Source of the DNA: Salinirussus salinus
GTDB lineage: Archaea; Halobacteriota; Halobacteria; Halobacteriales; Haloarculaceae
DNA length: 64,000 nt
Direction of reading: 5' to 3'
Assembly (NCBI RefSeq): GCF_009831455.1
Contig: NZ_WOWO01000002.1
Location: 558,001-622,000, forward strand
Position numbers and translations under genes: made by a program. Below the pieces are notes generated by a model that worked only from the letters and a program-made list of their open reading frames with translations, searched no databases and had not been told where the DNA came from. Positions 25,738-34,506 of this stretch are shown piece by piece; the stretch's first letter is position 1, and each line of letters opens with the position of its first letter.

Positions 25738-26019
25738 TCAGTGGTCGTGGCCGGTCATCTCCGCGTAGGACTGGCCAAAGCGCTCCTCGAAGAGGTCCAT
25801 CGTCGTCTGCTCGGCCTCCTCCAGTTGCGGGTCCACGTCGCCACGGCTGTGGTGGACGATACCGTGGGCCTGCTGGGCAAGCGCGAGCATCGCCATGTCC
25901 CCGACTACCTCCGTCGTTCCCTCGCCGTCCTCGGCCAGCAGCCGGACCAGCGCCGTCGGTACAGTCAGTTCGTCGCTCTCGCCGTCTGCCTCCAGTCGGA
26001 CCGTCGTCGTGTCGGCCAT
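25738..26019 (-). CDS. Conserved-type haloarchaeal hypothetical protein, 93 aa
   Basis: The product starts MADTTTVRLEADGESDELTVPTALVRLLAEDGEG, a strand-then-helix pattern, and continues with a helical part containing MLALAQQAHGIVHHSRGDVDP and ending EMTGHDH. The His-rich tail could bind metal, but no motif proves it. The start at 26019 lies head-to-head with the thioredoxin-like gene at 26120, with about 100 bases for divergent promoters. Confidence 0.65.
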   Translation of the reverse strand: MADTTTVRLEADGESDELTVPTALVRLLAEDGEGTTEVVGDMAMLALAQQAHGIVHHSRGDVDPQLEEAEQTTMDLFEERFGQSYAEMTGHDH

Positions 26020-26087
26020 GCCTTCCGTTGTGGGGCCGCGGGTAAACCCTCTTGGGAGTCTGGCGGAAGCCGCCGCCCGGGGCCAAC

Positions 26088-26094
26088 GAATAAG
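26088..26094 (+). promoter_or_regulatory. TATA-like promoter for the thioredoxin-like gene
   Basis: GAATAAG at 26088-26094 lies about 28 bases before ATG 26120, giving a leaderless transcript. Confidence 0.5.
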
Positions 26095-26119
26095 AGTCCT
26101 CCCGTCCACGCTTCGGTCG

Positions 26120-26443
26120 ATGAGCACCGACATCCACGACGTGGACGCCGAGACGTACCGGGAGGTCGCGGGCGACGGCCTCACACTGCTGTGGTTCTGG
26201 GCGGAGTGGAGCGAGCCGTGCGAGGCGATGGAGCCCGCGGTCGCGGACGCCGCCGCCGAGCACCCCGAACTGTTCGTCGCCCGCGTGGACGCCGAGGACC
26301 ACGGCGACCTGCTGGCGGAGTTCGGCACCGACTCCGTCCCCACGACGGTCCTGCTGGAGGACGGCGAACCGGTCCGGGTCTTCGAGGGTGGGCTCCCCTC
26401 GCTCGAACTGGAGCGGGAACTGCTGGAGCGGACGCCCGCCTGA
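26120..26443 (+). CDS. Thioredoxin-fold protein with single active-site Cys, 107 aa
   Basis: The start is ATG 26120 after its TATA-like box. The fold pattern is that of thioredoxin: LTLLWFWAEWSEPCEAM at the active site, the cis-Pro loop in TDSVPTTVLLEDGEPV and a C-terminal helix. The usual WCGPC is replaced by WSEPC, so only the second Cys remains and ordinary dithiol exchange is not possible. It may act as a monothiol protein, a chaperone or a binding partner. The thioredoxin reductase gene lies directly downstream on the opposite strand. Confidence 0.8.
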   Translation: MSTDIHDVDAETYREVAGDGLTLLWFWAEWSEPCEAMEPAVADAAAEHPELFVARVDAEDHGDLLAEFGTDSVPTTVLLEDGEPVRVFEGGLPSLELERELLERTPA

Positions 26444-26455
26444 CCGGTTCCCGTC

Positions 26456-26535
26456 CACCCAGTCGTCGTCCGCCCCACTCAGTCGTCACTCACTCAGTCG
26501 TCCGCTCCGCTCAGTCGTCACTCGCTCAGTCGTCG
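26456..26535. repeat. Degenerate tandem repeat of CAGTCGTC units
   Basis: CAGTCGTC occurs at 26460, 26480, 26495, 26512 and 26527, with spacings of 20, 15, 17 and 15 bases and partly conserved fillers (CACT, CGCT). The last copy includes the end of trxB on the minus strand, so the repeats extend the 3' end of that gene outward. They look like local slippage or duplication of the trxB stop region. Confidence 0.6.
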
Positions 26536-27575
26536 CCCTCGGCGGCCGCCTGGCCGGCCGCGGCCTCGGTCGCGGCGCGGTCCTCGAGGTAGTCGTCGGC
26601 GTCGATCGCGGCCTTGCAGCCCATGCCGCCCGCAGTAATGGCCTGCTGGTAGTGGTGGTCCACGACGTCGCCCGCCCCGAAGATGCCCTCGACGGCCGTC
26701 TTCGTCTGGCCGCCGCCCTCGCCGCCGCGGGTCTCGACGTACCCCGCCTCGTCCATCTCGACGCCGGTCCCCTCCAGATAGTCGGTGTTCGGGGTGTGGC
26801 CGATGGCGTAGAAGACGGCGCCGACGTCCATCTCGAAGGTCTCCGTCCCGGGGGCCTCCAGATTGTCCTTGGGGTAGCCGGTCTCGTTTCGTGCGAGGGT
26901 GACGGAGTCGACTCCCTCCTCCTGGCTGCCGTGGATCTCGAGCAGTTCGGTGTTGCGCATGACCTCGATGTCGCCGGCCTCGACGTGCTCCATCACACGG
27001 TCGACCCAGTAGTCCTCCGCCCGGAAGTTCTCGCGGCGGTGGGCGATGTAGACGGTGTCGGCGAACTTCGTGAGGAAGGAGGCCTCCTCCATGGCTGCGT
27101 CGCCGCCGCCGACGACGAGCATGTCTTCCCCGCGGAAGAAGGCCCCGTCACAGGTCGCACACGTCGAGAGGCCAAAGCCCATCAGGGCGTCCTCGCCGGG
27201 GACCCCGAGCGTGCGGGCGCTGGCCCCCGACGCGGCGATGAGCGCGTCGGCGGTGTAGACGTCGCCGTTTTTCAGTTCGACCCGGAACGGCCGGCTGGAG
27301 TCGTCGACGTCGGCGACGATGCCGTTTTCCAGCTCCGCACCGAACCGCTCGGCCTGCTGTTCCATCCGCTGGACGAGCTCGGGGCCGCCGACCCCCTCGG
27401 GGAAGCCGGGGTAGTTCGCGACGTCGGTCGTGAGCGTCAGTTGCCCGCCGGGCTCGTCGCCTTTCAGCACGAGCGGGTCGTTGTTCGACCGGGCGGCGTA
27501 GATGGCGGCAGTCAGTCCAGCGATGCCGGAGCCGGCGATGACCAGCCGGCGGTGCTCGACGGGCTCGTCTGTCAT
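26526..27575 (-). CDS. trxB: Thioredoxin reductase, 349 aa
   Basis: This FAD flavoprotein transfers electrons to thioredoxin-type proteins. The FAD site is IAGSGIAGLTAAIYAARS, the redox pair is the CATC in GLSTCATCDGAFF, the second dinucleotide site is VVGGGDAAMEEA with HRRENFRAEDY after it (an HRRxxF type basic motif suggesting NADPH), and the C-terminal FAD motif is GIFGAGDVVDHHYQQAITAGGMG. The start ATG 27575 gives MTDEPVEHRRLVIAG. The C-terminus carries an Ala/Glu-rich tail of about 25 residues. It faces two thioredoxin-fold genes in this window. Confidence 0.93.
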   Translation of the reverse strand: MTDEPVEHRRLVIAGSGIAGLTAAIYAARSNNDPLVLKGDEPGGQLTLTTDVANYPGFPEGVGGPELVQRMEQQAERFGAELENGIVADVDDSSRPFRVELKNGDVYTADALIAASGASARTLGVPGEDALMGFGLSTCATCDGAFFRGEDMLVVGGGDAAMEEASFLTKFADTVYIAHRRENFRAEDYWVDRVMEHVEAGDIEVMRNTELLEIHGSQEEGVDSVTLARNETGYPKDNLEAPGTETFEMDVGAVFYAIGHTPNTDYLEGTGVEMDEAGYVETRGGEGGGQTKTAVEGIFGAGDVVDHHYQQAITAGGMGCKAAIDADDYLEDRAATEAAAGQAAAEGDD

Positions 27576-27668
27576 ACTGTCCCGTTGGCCCCGGCGTCGT
27601 TTGTAGATTGCGCCCTCGTCCGCGGGCGGCACCGAAACTGCTTCCGGGCACCCCGCCGAACGGCCGGC

Positions 27669-27950
27669 ATGGCCGACATCGTCGAGAAAACGGAGCGCTA
27701 CGAGGACCTGCTCGCGGAGGCGCTTGCGGCCGCGGAGACGGCCGTCCCCGCCGACACGCCGCTCGGGGAGGCCGCTCGGGAGTGCGAGGAGATGGCCCGG
27801 TCGTACTTGGAGGACGGCCGCCACTTCCGCGAGGACGAGGACCTGGTCAACGCCCTCGCCGCGTTCTCCTACGGACACGCGTGGCTGGACGCGGGCGCCC
27901 GCATCGGGCTGTTCGACGTTCCCGAGGACGGACACCTCTTTACCGTCTGA
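27669..27950 (+). CDS. DUF357 family protein, 93 aa
   Basis: The sequence fits DUF357, a small helical archaeal family: EKTERYEDLLAEALA at the start, MARSYLEDGRHFREDEDLVNALAAFSYGHAWLDAGARIGL in the core. These proteins form three-helix bundles resembling TPR-like or HEPN-like folds. The function is unknown. It lies close to and divergent from trxB, with 93 bases between the two start codons. Confidence 0.8.
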   Translation: MADIVEKTERYEDLLAEALAAAETAVPADTPLGEAARECEEMARSYLEDGRHFREDEDLVNALAAFSYGHAWLDAGARIGLFDVPEDGHLFTV

Positions 27951-27995
27951 CCGGACCGCCGGCTCAACGGAAAACGGATGGCAAGTTCTCGGGAC

Positions 27996-28031
27996 GAATT
28001 TGGGTCTCAGTCGGGAAAGTGGTTATAATCC
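27996..28031 (+). promoter_or_regulatory. Promoter with upstream element for the fasciclin gene
   Basis: GAATTTGGGTCTCAGTCGGG begins at 27996 and runs into AA at 28016-28017, directly before a TATA box (TTATAATC at 28023-28030). A very similar element with GAATTGGGTGAGAGTCGGG lies before the lipoprotein gene at 29515. The shared sequence suggests a common activator or repressor site. The start codon at 28064 would have a short 5' leader. Confidence 0.5.
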
Positions 28032-28063
28032 AACACGACGACCGCTTGGATGGTGTTTCACCG

Positions 28064-28576
28064 ATGAACCGCAGTTCACGACGCGACGTACTCAAGGGGA
28101 TCGGCGTAGGAACGGCTGCACTCGTCGGCGGCGCAGGCATCGCCAGCGCGAGGCCTCCGAGCGAGGGCGATACTATCGTCGACGTTGCCGTCGCAGCCGA
28201 CGGGTTCGATGTCTTGGTGGCAGCCGTCCAGGAGGCAGGCCTGGTCAGCGCGCTTTCCGGAAACCGTCAATTGACAGTCTTCGCGCCGACGGACGAAGCC
28301 TTCGGAGCGCTGGATGTCACCGCCGATGATATCGGTGACGTCGACTTCGAAGAGGCGGTCGGGTCGTCACTGGTTGAGATCCTCACTTACCACGTTACCC
28401 CCGGCCGCCGGAAGGCTGCCTCGGTCGTCAACGCCAACCAGGTGCCGACGCTGAACGGCGCGAAGATCGAGGCGAACGGGACCGACCTCAACGGCGACCA
28501 GGCTGATATCGTCGCTACCGACATTGAGGCCTCAAACGGGATCGTCCACGTCATCGACGGTGTCCTCCTCCCTTAG
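28064..28576 (+). CDS. Secreted fasciclin (FAS1) domain protein, 170 aa
   Basis: The N-terminus has a Tat signal: SSRRDVLKGIGVGTAALVGGAGIASA, with twin arginine and a hydrophobic core, so it is exported folded. Residues about 40-170 form one FAS1 domain with the two conserved boxes LTVFAPTDEAFGAL and, at the end, ASNGIVHVIDGVLLP, plus EILTYHVTPGR in the middle. FAS1 proteins act in cell adhesion or surface binding. Its promoter resembles that of the DUF4397 lipoprotein nearby. Confidence 0.88.
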   Translation: MNRSSRRDVLKGIGVGTAALVGGAGIASARPPSEGDTIVDVAVAADGFDVLVAAVQEAGLVSALSGNRQLTVFAPTDEAFGALDVTADDIGDVDFEEAVGSSLVEILTYHVTPGRRKAASVVNANQVPTLNGAKIEANGTDLNGDQADIVATDIEASNGIVHVIDGVLLP

Positions 28577-28731
28577 ACAGACGAGGCCAACGACGAAGAT
28601 AAAGAGGACGACGACTGATTGACTGGTCCGGCTGGTAGGTGCAGGTGGCCAACTTCCGCGACCGGTTCTTCCCGTTTCATTGCCGGCGAAAGCCGGTGCG
28701 CTTACATTCGTTGCTTGAGACGTAGGGTGTG

Positions 28732-29007
28732 ATGGAGGGCGTCCTCTGGTACGTGCTGTCCGGGACACGCGGGGGCCCCAACCGCGTGCGGATCCTGCGG
28801 GCCCTCTCGGACAGACCCAGAAACGCCAACCAGCTCGCCGAAGACCTCGACCTCGATTACAAGACGGTGCGTCACCACCTAGACGTCCTCGTCGACAACG
28901 GGCTGGTGACGAGTACTGGCGACGACTACGGGGCAGTCTACCTGCCCAGCGACCAGGTGGAACACCACTGGGAGACCGTCGAGGAGATCGCCGAGGAGGT
29001 AACATAG
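28732..29007 (+). CDS. Winged-helix (ArsR-like) transcription regulator, 91 aa
   Basis: The protein is a bare winged helix: GTRGGPNRVRILRALSD, the HTH in NANQLAEDLDLDYKTVRHHL, then a wing DNGLVTSTGDDYGAVYL, and a short helix at the end. No metal-binding Cys is present, so it is not a classical ArsR sensor. ATG 28732 lies 27 bases after a TATA-like CTTACATTC. It precedes a small membrane-protein gene with a promoter of its own, a pair often found together in haloarchaea. It may control the neighbouring surface-protein genes. Confidence 0.82.
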   Translation: MEGVLWYVLSGTRGGPNRVRILRALSDRPRNANQLAEDLDLDYKTVRHHLDVLVDNGLVTSTGDDYGAVYLPSDQVEHHWETVEEIAEEVT

Positions 29008-29012
29008 TATGG

Positions 29013-29040
29013 TCGAAATTGGGAAAGCCGTTATACGGCA
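29013..29040 (+). promoter_or_regulatory. Promoter of the small membrane-protein gene
   Basis: The sequence GAAATTGGGAAAGCC precedes TTATACGG; the TATA-like box is about 27 bases before ATG 29062. The GAAATTGGG part recalls the start of the elements before 28064 and 29515. Confidence 0.45.
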
Positions 29041-29061
29041 ATACGGGAAAGGGAGAGACAG

Positions 29062-29364
29062 ATGGCGTTCTGGATGAACGTCGCCGGGGGCGCCGCGGCG
29101 GTCAACGTCGTCGTGCTGCTGGTGCTCGTCGGCGTGTGGGTGCGCAACTACCGGGCGCTCCGGTCGAAGCACGCGCTGGGCCTGGCGGTCTTCGGCGTGC
29201 TCTTGCTCGCGGAGAACGGCCTGGCGCTGTACTACTACGTCCTCGACCCGGCGGTCGCCGAACTGCTTCGCAGCGCCGCTCCCGTCGCCGGGCGCGCGAT
29301 GTCCGCAGTCCAGATTCTGGAGCTTCTGGGCCTGCTCTTTCTGGCCTGGGTCACCTGGGACTGA
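29062..29364 (+). CDS. Small three-helix membrane protein, 100 aa
   Basis: Three hydrophobic segments lie at about residues 5-25, 38-58 and 80-98. A basic cytoplasmic loop (RNYRALRSKHALG) follows the first, and YYYVLDPAVAELLR the second. It looks like a conserved haloarchaeal protein of unknown function. The gene follows the winged-helix gene by 55 bases and has its own TATA-like box. Confidence 0.7.
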   Translation: MAFWMNVAGGAAAVNVVVLLVLVGVWVRNYRALRSKHALGLAVFGVLLLAENGLALYYYVLDPAVAELLRSAAPVAGRAMSAVQILELLGLLFLAWVTWD

Positions 29365-29447
29365 CCGGCTGACAGGGCCGGGTCCGGGCTTCCGGCTCCC
29401 GCACACGGGTCGTCGTCCGGGTGGGTACCCGAGCCCAAGTCCGAACA

Positions 29448-29493
29448 GAATTGGGTGAGAGTCGGGTAACTTTTCGGGAATCTTTCATAATCC
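29448..29493 (+). promoter_or_regulatory. Promoter with upstream element for the DUF4397 lipoprotein
   Basis: GAATTGGGTGAGAGTCGGG begins at 29448, and a TATA-like CATAATCC sits at 29486-29493, about 27 bases before ATG 29515. The upstream element nearly equals the one at 27996, including the trailing ATAATCC. Confidence 0.5.
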
Positions 29494-29514
29494 GATAGAC
29501 TCCCGATCCAGTCG

Positions 29515-30327
29515 ATGTCAGACCTCAACCGGAGACAGATGTTGGCAGCACTGGGTGGCGCGGCGGCCGTCAGCCTGGCCGGCTGTGCCGGCGGCGACGA
29601 CGGTGGCGACGGGACCGACACCGAAACGGAAAGTGGCGGCATGGGGACGATGACAGAGTCGGGCGGCGGGATGGAGACGGAAGACGACGCGGGGACCGAG
29701 ACGCCGTCCGGCACAGCGCGGGTCCGCGCCGCACACATGTCCCCGGACGCGCCGAACGTCGATATTTACGTCGACGGAAACGCCGCTCTGGAGGACGTCC
29801 CGTTCCGGGCGGTCAGCGACTACCTGGAGGTGCCCGCCGGCCCCCACCAGTTCACGATAACCGAGGCCGGCAACCAGGACAACGCCGTCTTCGACCAGGA
29901 GGTGCCTCTCGAGGCAGAGGACTACACGCTCGTCGCGGCGGGCGAGCTGACGAGCGAGGACACCGACTTCCAGGTGCTCCCGCTGGTCGACGACAACTCC
30001 GACCCCGGCGGGAACCAGGCCCGTCTGCGGGCCGTCCACGTCTCCCCCGACGCCGGCGCCGTCGACGTGACGGTCAGCGCCGGTGCGGTCCTGTTCGACG
30101 GTGTCGGGTTCACCGACGCCGGCTACGTCTCCGTGGAGGCCAACGACTACACCGCCCAGATCCGCCCGGACACGATGGAAAACGACGGGGAGGTCGTCTA
30201 CGACGCGGACGTCTCGCTGAACGGCGGGACCGTCTACACCGCCTTCGCCTCTGGCTACCTCTCGCCCGACGACGAGCCGGCAGACGAGGGCTTCGAACTC
30301 ACCGTCGTTCAGGACGCGAGCACCTGA
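29515..30327 (+). CDS. Surface lipoprotein with two DUF4397 domains, 270 aa
   Basis: The Tat lipoprotein signal reads NRRQMLAALGGAAAVSLAGC, with a lipobox ending in Cys. A Thr/Gly/Glu-rich spacer (about residues 26-68) follows. Two repeats of the DUF4397 fold begin with ARVRAAHMSPDAPNVDIYVDG and LRAVHVSPDAGAVDVTVS. The protein is anchored outside the membrane and probably binds a ligand or forms part of the cell surface. It shares promoter sequence with the fasciclin gene 1.4 kb upstream. Confidence 0.88.
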   Translation: MSDLNRRQMLAALGGAAAVSLAGCAGGDDGGDGTDTETESGGMGTMTESGGGMETEDDAGTETPSGTARVRAAHMSPDAPNVDIYVDGNAALEDVPFRAVSDYLEVPAGPHQFTITEAGNQDNAVFDQEVPLEAEDYTLVAAGELTSEDTDFQVLPLVDDNSDPGGNQARLRAVHVSPDAGAVDVTVSAGAVLFDGVGFTDAGYVSVEANDYTAQIRPDTMENDGEVVYDADVSLNGGTVYTAFASGYLSPDDEPADEGFELTVVQDAST

Positions 30328-30386
30328 CCCCGCGACTCCCTTCTCCCCGGAGGGAACGGGGATGGTTACCACGCGACACCAAAAGA

Positions 30387-30442
30387 TTTATAAGGTTTTC
30401 GGACTAACTAACAGTCAACGAGCCTGGGAGGCGGTATTTATT
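30387..30442 (+). promoter_or_regulatory. Two possible TATA boxes for the TFB gene
   Basis: TTTATAAG at 30387-30394, with A-rich sequence before it, is a strong archaeal TATA box. A second, GTATTTATT at 30434-30442, would start transcription about ten bases before ATG 30475. The first would give a leader of roughly 58 bases, the second a short one. Confidence 0.5.
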
Positions 30443-30474
30443 CCTTGCTTCCCCAGCGCGTCGGAGAGTCAATC

Positions 30475-31449
30475 ATGAGCGAATCACCACCCAGCATACG
30501 GACGTCCGAGCGAACAGAGAGCGAGCGAACAGACGAGCGGGAGGAGTCGGAGGAGCTGGTCTGCCCGGAGTGTGGCGGCTCGCTCATCAGCGACGCGGAG
30601 CACGGGGAGACGGTCTGTGAGGAGTGTGGCCTGGTCGTCGAGGAAGACGAGATCGACCCCGGCCCGGAGTGGCGCGCCTTCGACTCCAGCGAGCGCGACC
30701 AGAAGTCCCGCGTCGGTGCGCCGACCACCCAGATGATGCACGACAAGGGGCTGTCCACGAACATCGGCTGGCAGGACAAGGACGCCTACGGGAATGCCCT
30801 CTCCAGCCGCCAGCGCGAAAAGATGCAGCGGCTCCGCACCTGGAACGAGCGGTTCCGCACGCGGGACTCGAAAGAACGGAACCTCAAGCAGGCACTCGGC
30901 GAGATCGACCGGATGGCCTCCGCGCTCGGCCTCCCCGAGAACGTCCGCGAGACCGCCTCGGTCATCTACCGTCGGGCCCTGGACGAAAACCTCCTGCCCG
31001 GCCGCTCCATCGAGGGCGTCTCCACGGCGGCGCTGTACGCGGCCGCCCGCCAGGCCGGCACCCCCCGCTCGCTCGACGAGATCGCCACTGTCTCCCGCGT
31101 CGAGAAGATGGAGCTGACCCGGACCTACCGCTACATCATCCGGGAGCTGAACCTGGAGATCCAGCCCGCGGACCCGAAGAGCTACGTCCCCCGCTTCGCC
31201 TCGGACCTGGACCTTTCGGAGGAGTCCGAGCGCCGCGCCCGCCAGCTACTCGACGCCGCCAAGGAGCAGGGCGTGATCAGCGGCAAGTCACCAGTCGGGC
31301 TCGCGGCCGCCGCGGTGTATGCCGCCTCGCTTCTCACCAACGAGAAGGTCACCCAGAGCGAGGTCTCGGAGGTCGCCGATATCTCCGAGGTCACCATCCG
31401 CAACCGGTACAAGGAGCTGCTGGACGCCGAGAGCGGCGTCCCGGCCTGA
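30475..31449 (+). CDS. tfb: Transcription initiation factor TFB, 324 aa
   Basis: This archaeal TFIIB homologue bridges TBP, promoter DNA and RNA polymerase. The N-terminal zinc ribbon is CPECGGSLISDAEHGETVCEECG, followed by the B-reader/linker region (EWRAFDSSERDQKSRVG). Two cyclin folds follow, at about residues 130-215 and 225-310, with the repeats IYRRALDENLLPGRSIEGVS and the second ending SEVADISEVTIRNRYKEL, which carries the BRE-contacting HTH. An acidic 30-residue extension precedes the zinc ribbon. Haloarchaea have several TFB copies, so this is one of a set. Confidence 0.95.
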   Translation: MSESPPSIRTSERTESERTDEREESEELVCPECGGSLISDAEHGETVCEECGLVVEEDEIDPGPEWRAFDSSERDQKSRVGAPTTQMMHDKGLSTNIGWQDKDAYGNALSSRQREKMQRLRTWNERFRTRDSKERNLKQALGEIDRMASALGLPENVRETASVIYRRALDENLLPGRSIEGVSTAALYAAARQAGTPRSLDEIATVSRVEKMELTRTYRYIIRELNLEIQPADPKSYVPRFASDLDLSEESERRARQLLDAAKEQGVISGKSPVGLAAAAVYAASLLTNEKVTQSEVSEVADISEVTIRNRYKELLDAESGVPA

Positions 31450-31535
31450 GGGGCGGACGCTGTAACGGGTCCGGGGCCGAGCCGTGATACTCCGGCACAA
31501 CCTTTTTCCACCGTTCGCGCGTGTGAGTGTCACGC

Positions 31536-31715
31536 ATGGAGGAAGCCTACGTTCGGTTGCTCTGTCCGGCGTGTCGCAAGGAGTGGGAGTCGGACCCGTC
31601 GGCGCTCCCGCCGGCCGAAGACGGCTTCGACTGCCCGGACTGTTCCGAGCACCGTCCGCTCTCGGAGTTTCTGCGGACGGAACACGACCTGCGGACGCTC
31701 CAGGAGCTGCGGTAG
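31536..31715 (+). CDS. Small zinc-ribbon protein, 59 aa
   Basis: From ATG 31536 the product is MEEAYVRLLCPACRKEWE and then CPDCSEHRPLSEFLRT. Two CPxC pairs about 25 residues apart form a zinc ribbon, of the type found in many small haloarchaeal proteins. A T-rich stretch (CCTTTTTCC) about 30 bases upstream may be its TATA-like box. Function unknown. Confidence 0.65.
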   Translation: MEEAYVRLLCPACRKEWESDPSALPPAEDGFDCPDCSEHRPLSEFLRTEHDLRTLQELR

Positions 31716-31739
31716 CCGGGGCTCGCCGACGTCCGACGG

Positions 31740-32144
31740 CTAGCCGCTGGTCGCCGACCGGGCCCCGCAGGCCTCACACCGGAGAACGACCGCCCCCTGC
31801 TCGCGGTCGAGCTGCGTGTCCGGCAGTCCACACTCCGGGCAGAGAACGTACTCCTCGGCGTAGGCCTCGATGGCCTCCCGGATCCGGCGCTGGTCGAACT
31901 CGCCGGTGAGCCGGGCGCGCTCGCTCTCGTCGATGTGGCCGCTCGTCCCGAGTTCGTCCTGGAGGAACTTGAAGACGTGTTCGGGCTCGCGCCCGAAGTC
32001 CCCACAGACCGTCCGGAAGTTCTCGAAGACGGTGACGTTCCCCTCCTGTCGCACCTCCGGGTCCGGCACCTCGAACCGGTCGCCGCTGCCCTCGATCTCC
32101 GGCGTCTCCTCGATCCCGCGCTCGAGCATCTCGTCGTAGTCCAT
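31740..32144 (-). CDS. Translation initiation factor aIF2 subunit beta, 134 aa
   Basis: This is the archaeal eIF2 beta: a helical N-terminus (YDEMLERGIEETPE), the central alpha/beta domain (GNVTVFENFRTVCGDFGREPEHVFKFLQDELGT, TGEFDQRRIREAIEAY), and a C-terminal zinc ribbon with CPEC and CEAC. Length and domain order fit the family. With aIF2 alpha and gamma it delivers initiator tRNA to the ribosome. It lies immediately before an acyltransferase gene on the same strand. Confidence 0.93.
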   Translation of the reverse strand: MDYDEMLERGIEETPEIEGSGDRFEVPDPEVRQEGNVTVFENFRTVCGDFGREPEHVFKFLQDELGTSGHIDESERARLTGEFDQRRIREAIEAYAEEYVLCPECGLPDTQLDREQGAVVLRCEACGARSATSG

Positions 32145-32199
32145 ATCGGGTCAAAACGGAGGGCAAAAAATAAGCCTGACTACGTCGGCTCGCGGCCGG

Positions 32200-32832
32200 T
32201 CAGGCGGTTTGCCGGTCGCCGTCGTCCTCGTGGCTCACCACCTCGGCAGGGACGCCGGCGACGGTCGCGCCCGGCGGGACGTCCTCCGTGACGAGGGAGT
32301 TCGCCGCCACACGCGCCCCCTCGCCGACGCGCACGCCCGGGAGGACGATGGCGCCCGCGCCGACCATCGCGCCCTCGCCGACGACCACCGTCCCCGTCCG
32401 GTACTCGTCGACCAGGAACTCGTGACAGAGCAGCGTCGCGTCGTAGCCGATGACGGCGTCGTCCTCGACGGTGATGAGGTCCGGCCAGAAGACGTCCGGC
32501 GTCGACTCCAGCCCCCAGGCGACCCGCTCCCCGACGGTGACGCCGAGCCGGCGCAGCAGCCACCGCTTGAGCCGGAGGCTCGGCGAGACCCGACAGACGA
32601 GGATGACCGCGTAGTTGACCATCACCCGGAGTGGGTTCCGGTGGCGGTACCAGCCCCGAAGGGAGTTGCCCGCTCCGGGGGTAGCGTGTGCCGTCACCCG
32701 CTCGTGGCGGTCGGATTCACCGGCACCAGTCTCCGGACCGGAACGGGCGCCATCGCGGTCGTGCTGGCCGCCGTCGTCCGGCTCGCTGTCGGCCCCGGGC
32801 CCGCCCTCGTCCCCGCGCGTGGCGTCGCTCAC
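32200..32832 (-). CDS. Left-handed beta-helix acyltransferase, 210 aa
   Basis: This is a hexapeptide-repeat acetyltransferase (MaaA/LacA or NeuD-like class): repeats such as VEDDAVIGYDATLL, VVGEGAMVGAGAIVLPGVRVGEGARVAANSLVTEDV and the typical end PPGATVAGVPAEVV. An acidic, low-complexity stretch of about 60 residues precedes the domain, and a hydrophobic segment (VNYAVILVCRVSP) may anchor it to the membrane. The substrate, probably a sugar or lipid, is unknown. Confidence 0.85.
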   Translation of the reverse strand: MSDATRGDEGGPGADSEPDDGGQHDRDGARSGPETGAGESDRHERVTAHATPGAGNSLRGWYRHRNPLRVMVNYAVILVCRVSPSLRLKRWLLRRLGVTVGERVAWGLESTPDVFWPDLITVEDDAVIGYDATLLCHEFLVDEYRTGTVVVGEGAMVGAGAIVLPGVRVGEGARVAANSLVTEDVPPGATVAGVPAEVVSHEDDGDRQTA

Positions 32833-32954
32833 GGGCGCCCGTTGTGTCCCCGAGCTAAAGAAACCGCCCAGTCTCCGGCGACAGGCCGCGACCCTCCGTC
32901 AGTGACTGCGGGAGGCGAAACCGCTTTGCGTCGGCCGCCGTTGCGGTGAATCAT

Positions 32955-33422
32955 ATGCCGCGGGTCTGTCTGCTCGGTGCGACCGACGTCACCCTCCGGT
33001 ACGAGCTGCTGTCCCGCGAGACAGCCCGCGAGGCGCTGGCGACCTACGACCTCTCGGAGCCCTACGCCAACACGGTCGCCGTCGAGACGGTCAGTCTGGG
33101 TGCCGCGGTGGCGCTGTGTAACGACCTGAACTGGTATCTCGTCCGGTTCGCCCGCGACGCGCTGGTCGAGGACCGCTCGGTCAGCGAGACGGAGTGGCTC
33201 TCCCGGGAACTGGCGACGGCCATCCGCGACGACGAGGTCGACGCCGAAGGGACGGGGCGGTATCTCCGGGTCTACGGCGTCCGGGAGCGAGAGGAGGGGG
33301 CGCCGGAGCTTCTGGACCCGATGTACGTCGCACGGACCGGCGAGACCGTCCCGGAGTACGACCTCCACGAGGTCGAGGACACGCTGCGGGTCCGTGTGAC
33401 CGAAGCCGAGTTCGAGGCCTGA
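32955..33422 (+). CDS. Conserved haloarchaeal hypothetical protein (DUF5804-like), 155 aa
   Basis: The start is ATG 32955 (MPRVCLLGATDVTLRYELLSRETAREAL); a GTG at 32946 in frame would add three residues. The pattern is alternating strands and helices. It looks like a soluble alpha/beta protein of the DUF5804 type known from haloarchaea, but I hold that only weakly. No catalytic motif is evident. It ends 18 bases before the convergent cysteine synthase gene. Confidence 0.65.
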   Translation: MPRVCLLGATDVTLRYELLSRETAREALATYDLSEPYANTVAVETVSLGAAVALCNDLNWYLVRFARDALVEDRSVSETEWLSRELATAIRDDEVDAEGTGRYLRVYGVREREEGAPELLDPMYVARTGETVPEYDLHEVEDTLRVRVTEAEFEA

Positions 33423-33439
33423 AGCGGCCGGGACGGCCC

Positions 33440-34357
<918 letters not shown>

Positions 34358-34506
34358 TACCCGGGCCTTGGCGGGCCCCCCGTTAAACCCTCCCGCCGAC
34401 GGCACGGCCTGCCGGCGGCGGTAGCGGCGGGCTGGGGGAATCTTCAGCCGCGGTACGCCCGCGAACAGTATCGTCCGCCAGTCTGTGTCGGGACTCCCTC
34501 TCGATA

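Noticed and set aside
26460-26534. Considered CAGTCGTC repeats as a CRISPR or iteron origin
   Set aside because: Units are only 8 bases, spacing is irregular, and no replication gene is nearby.
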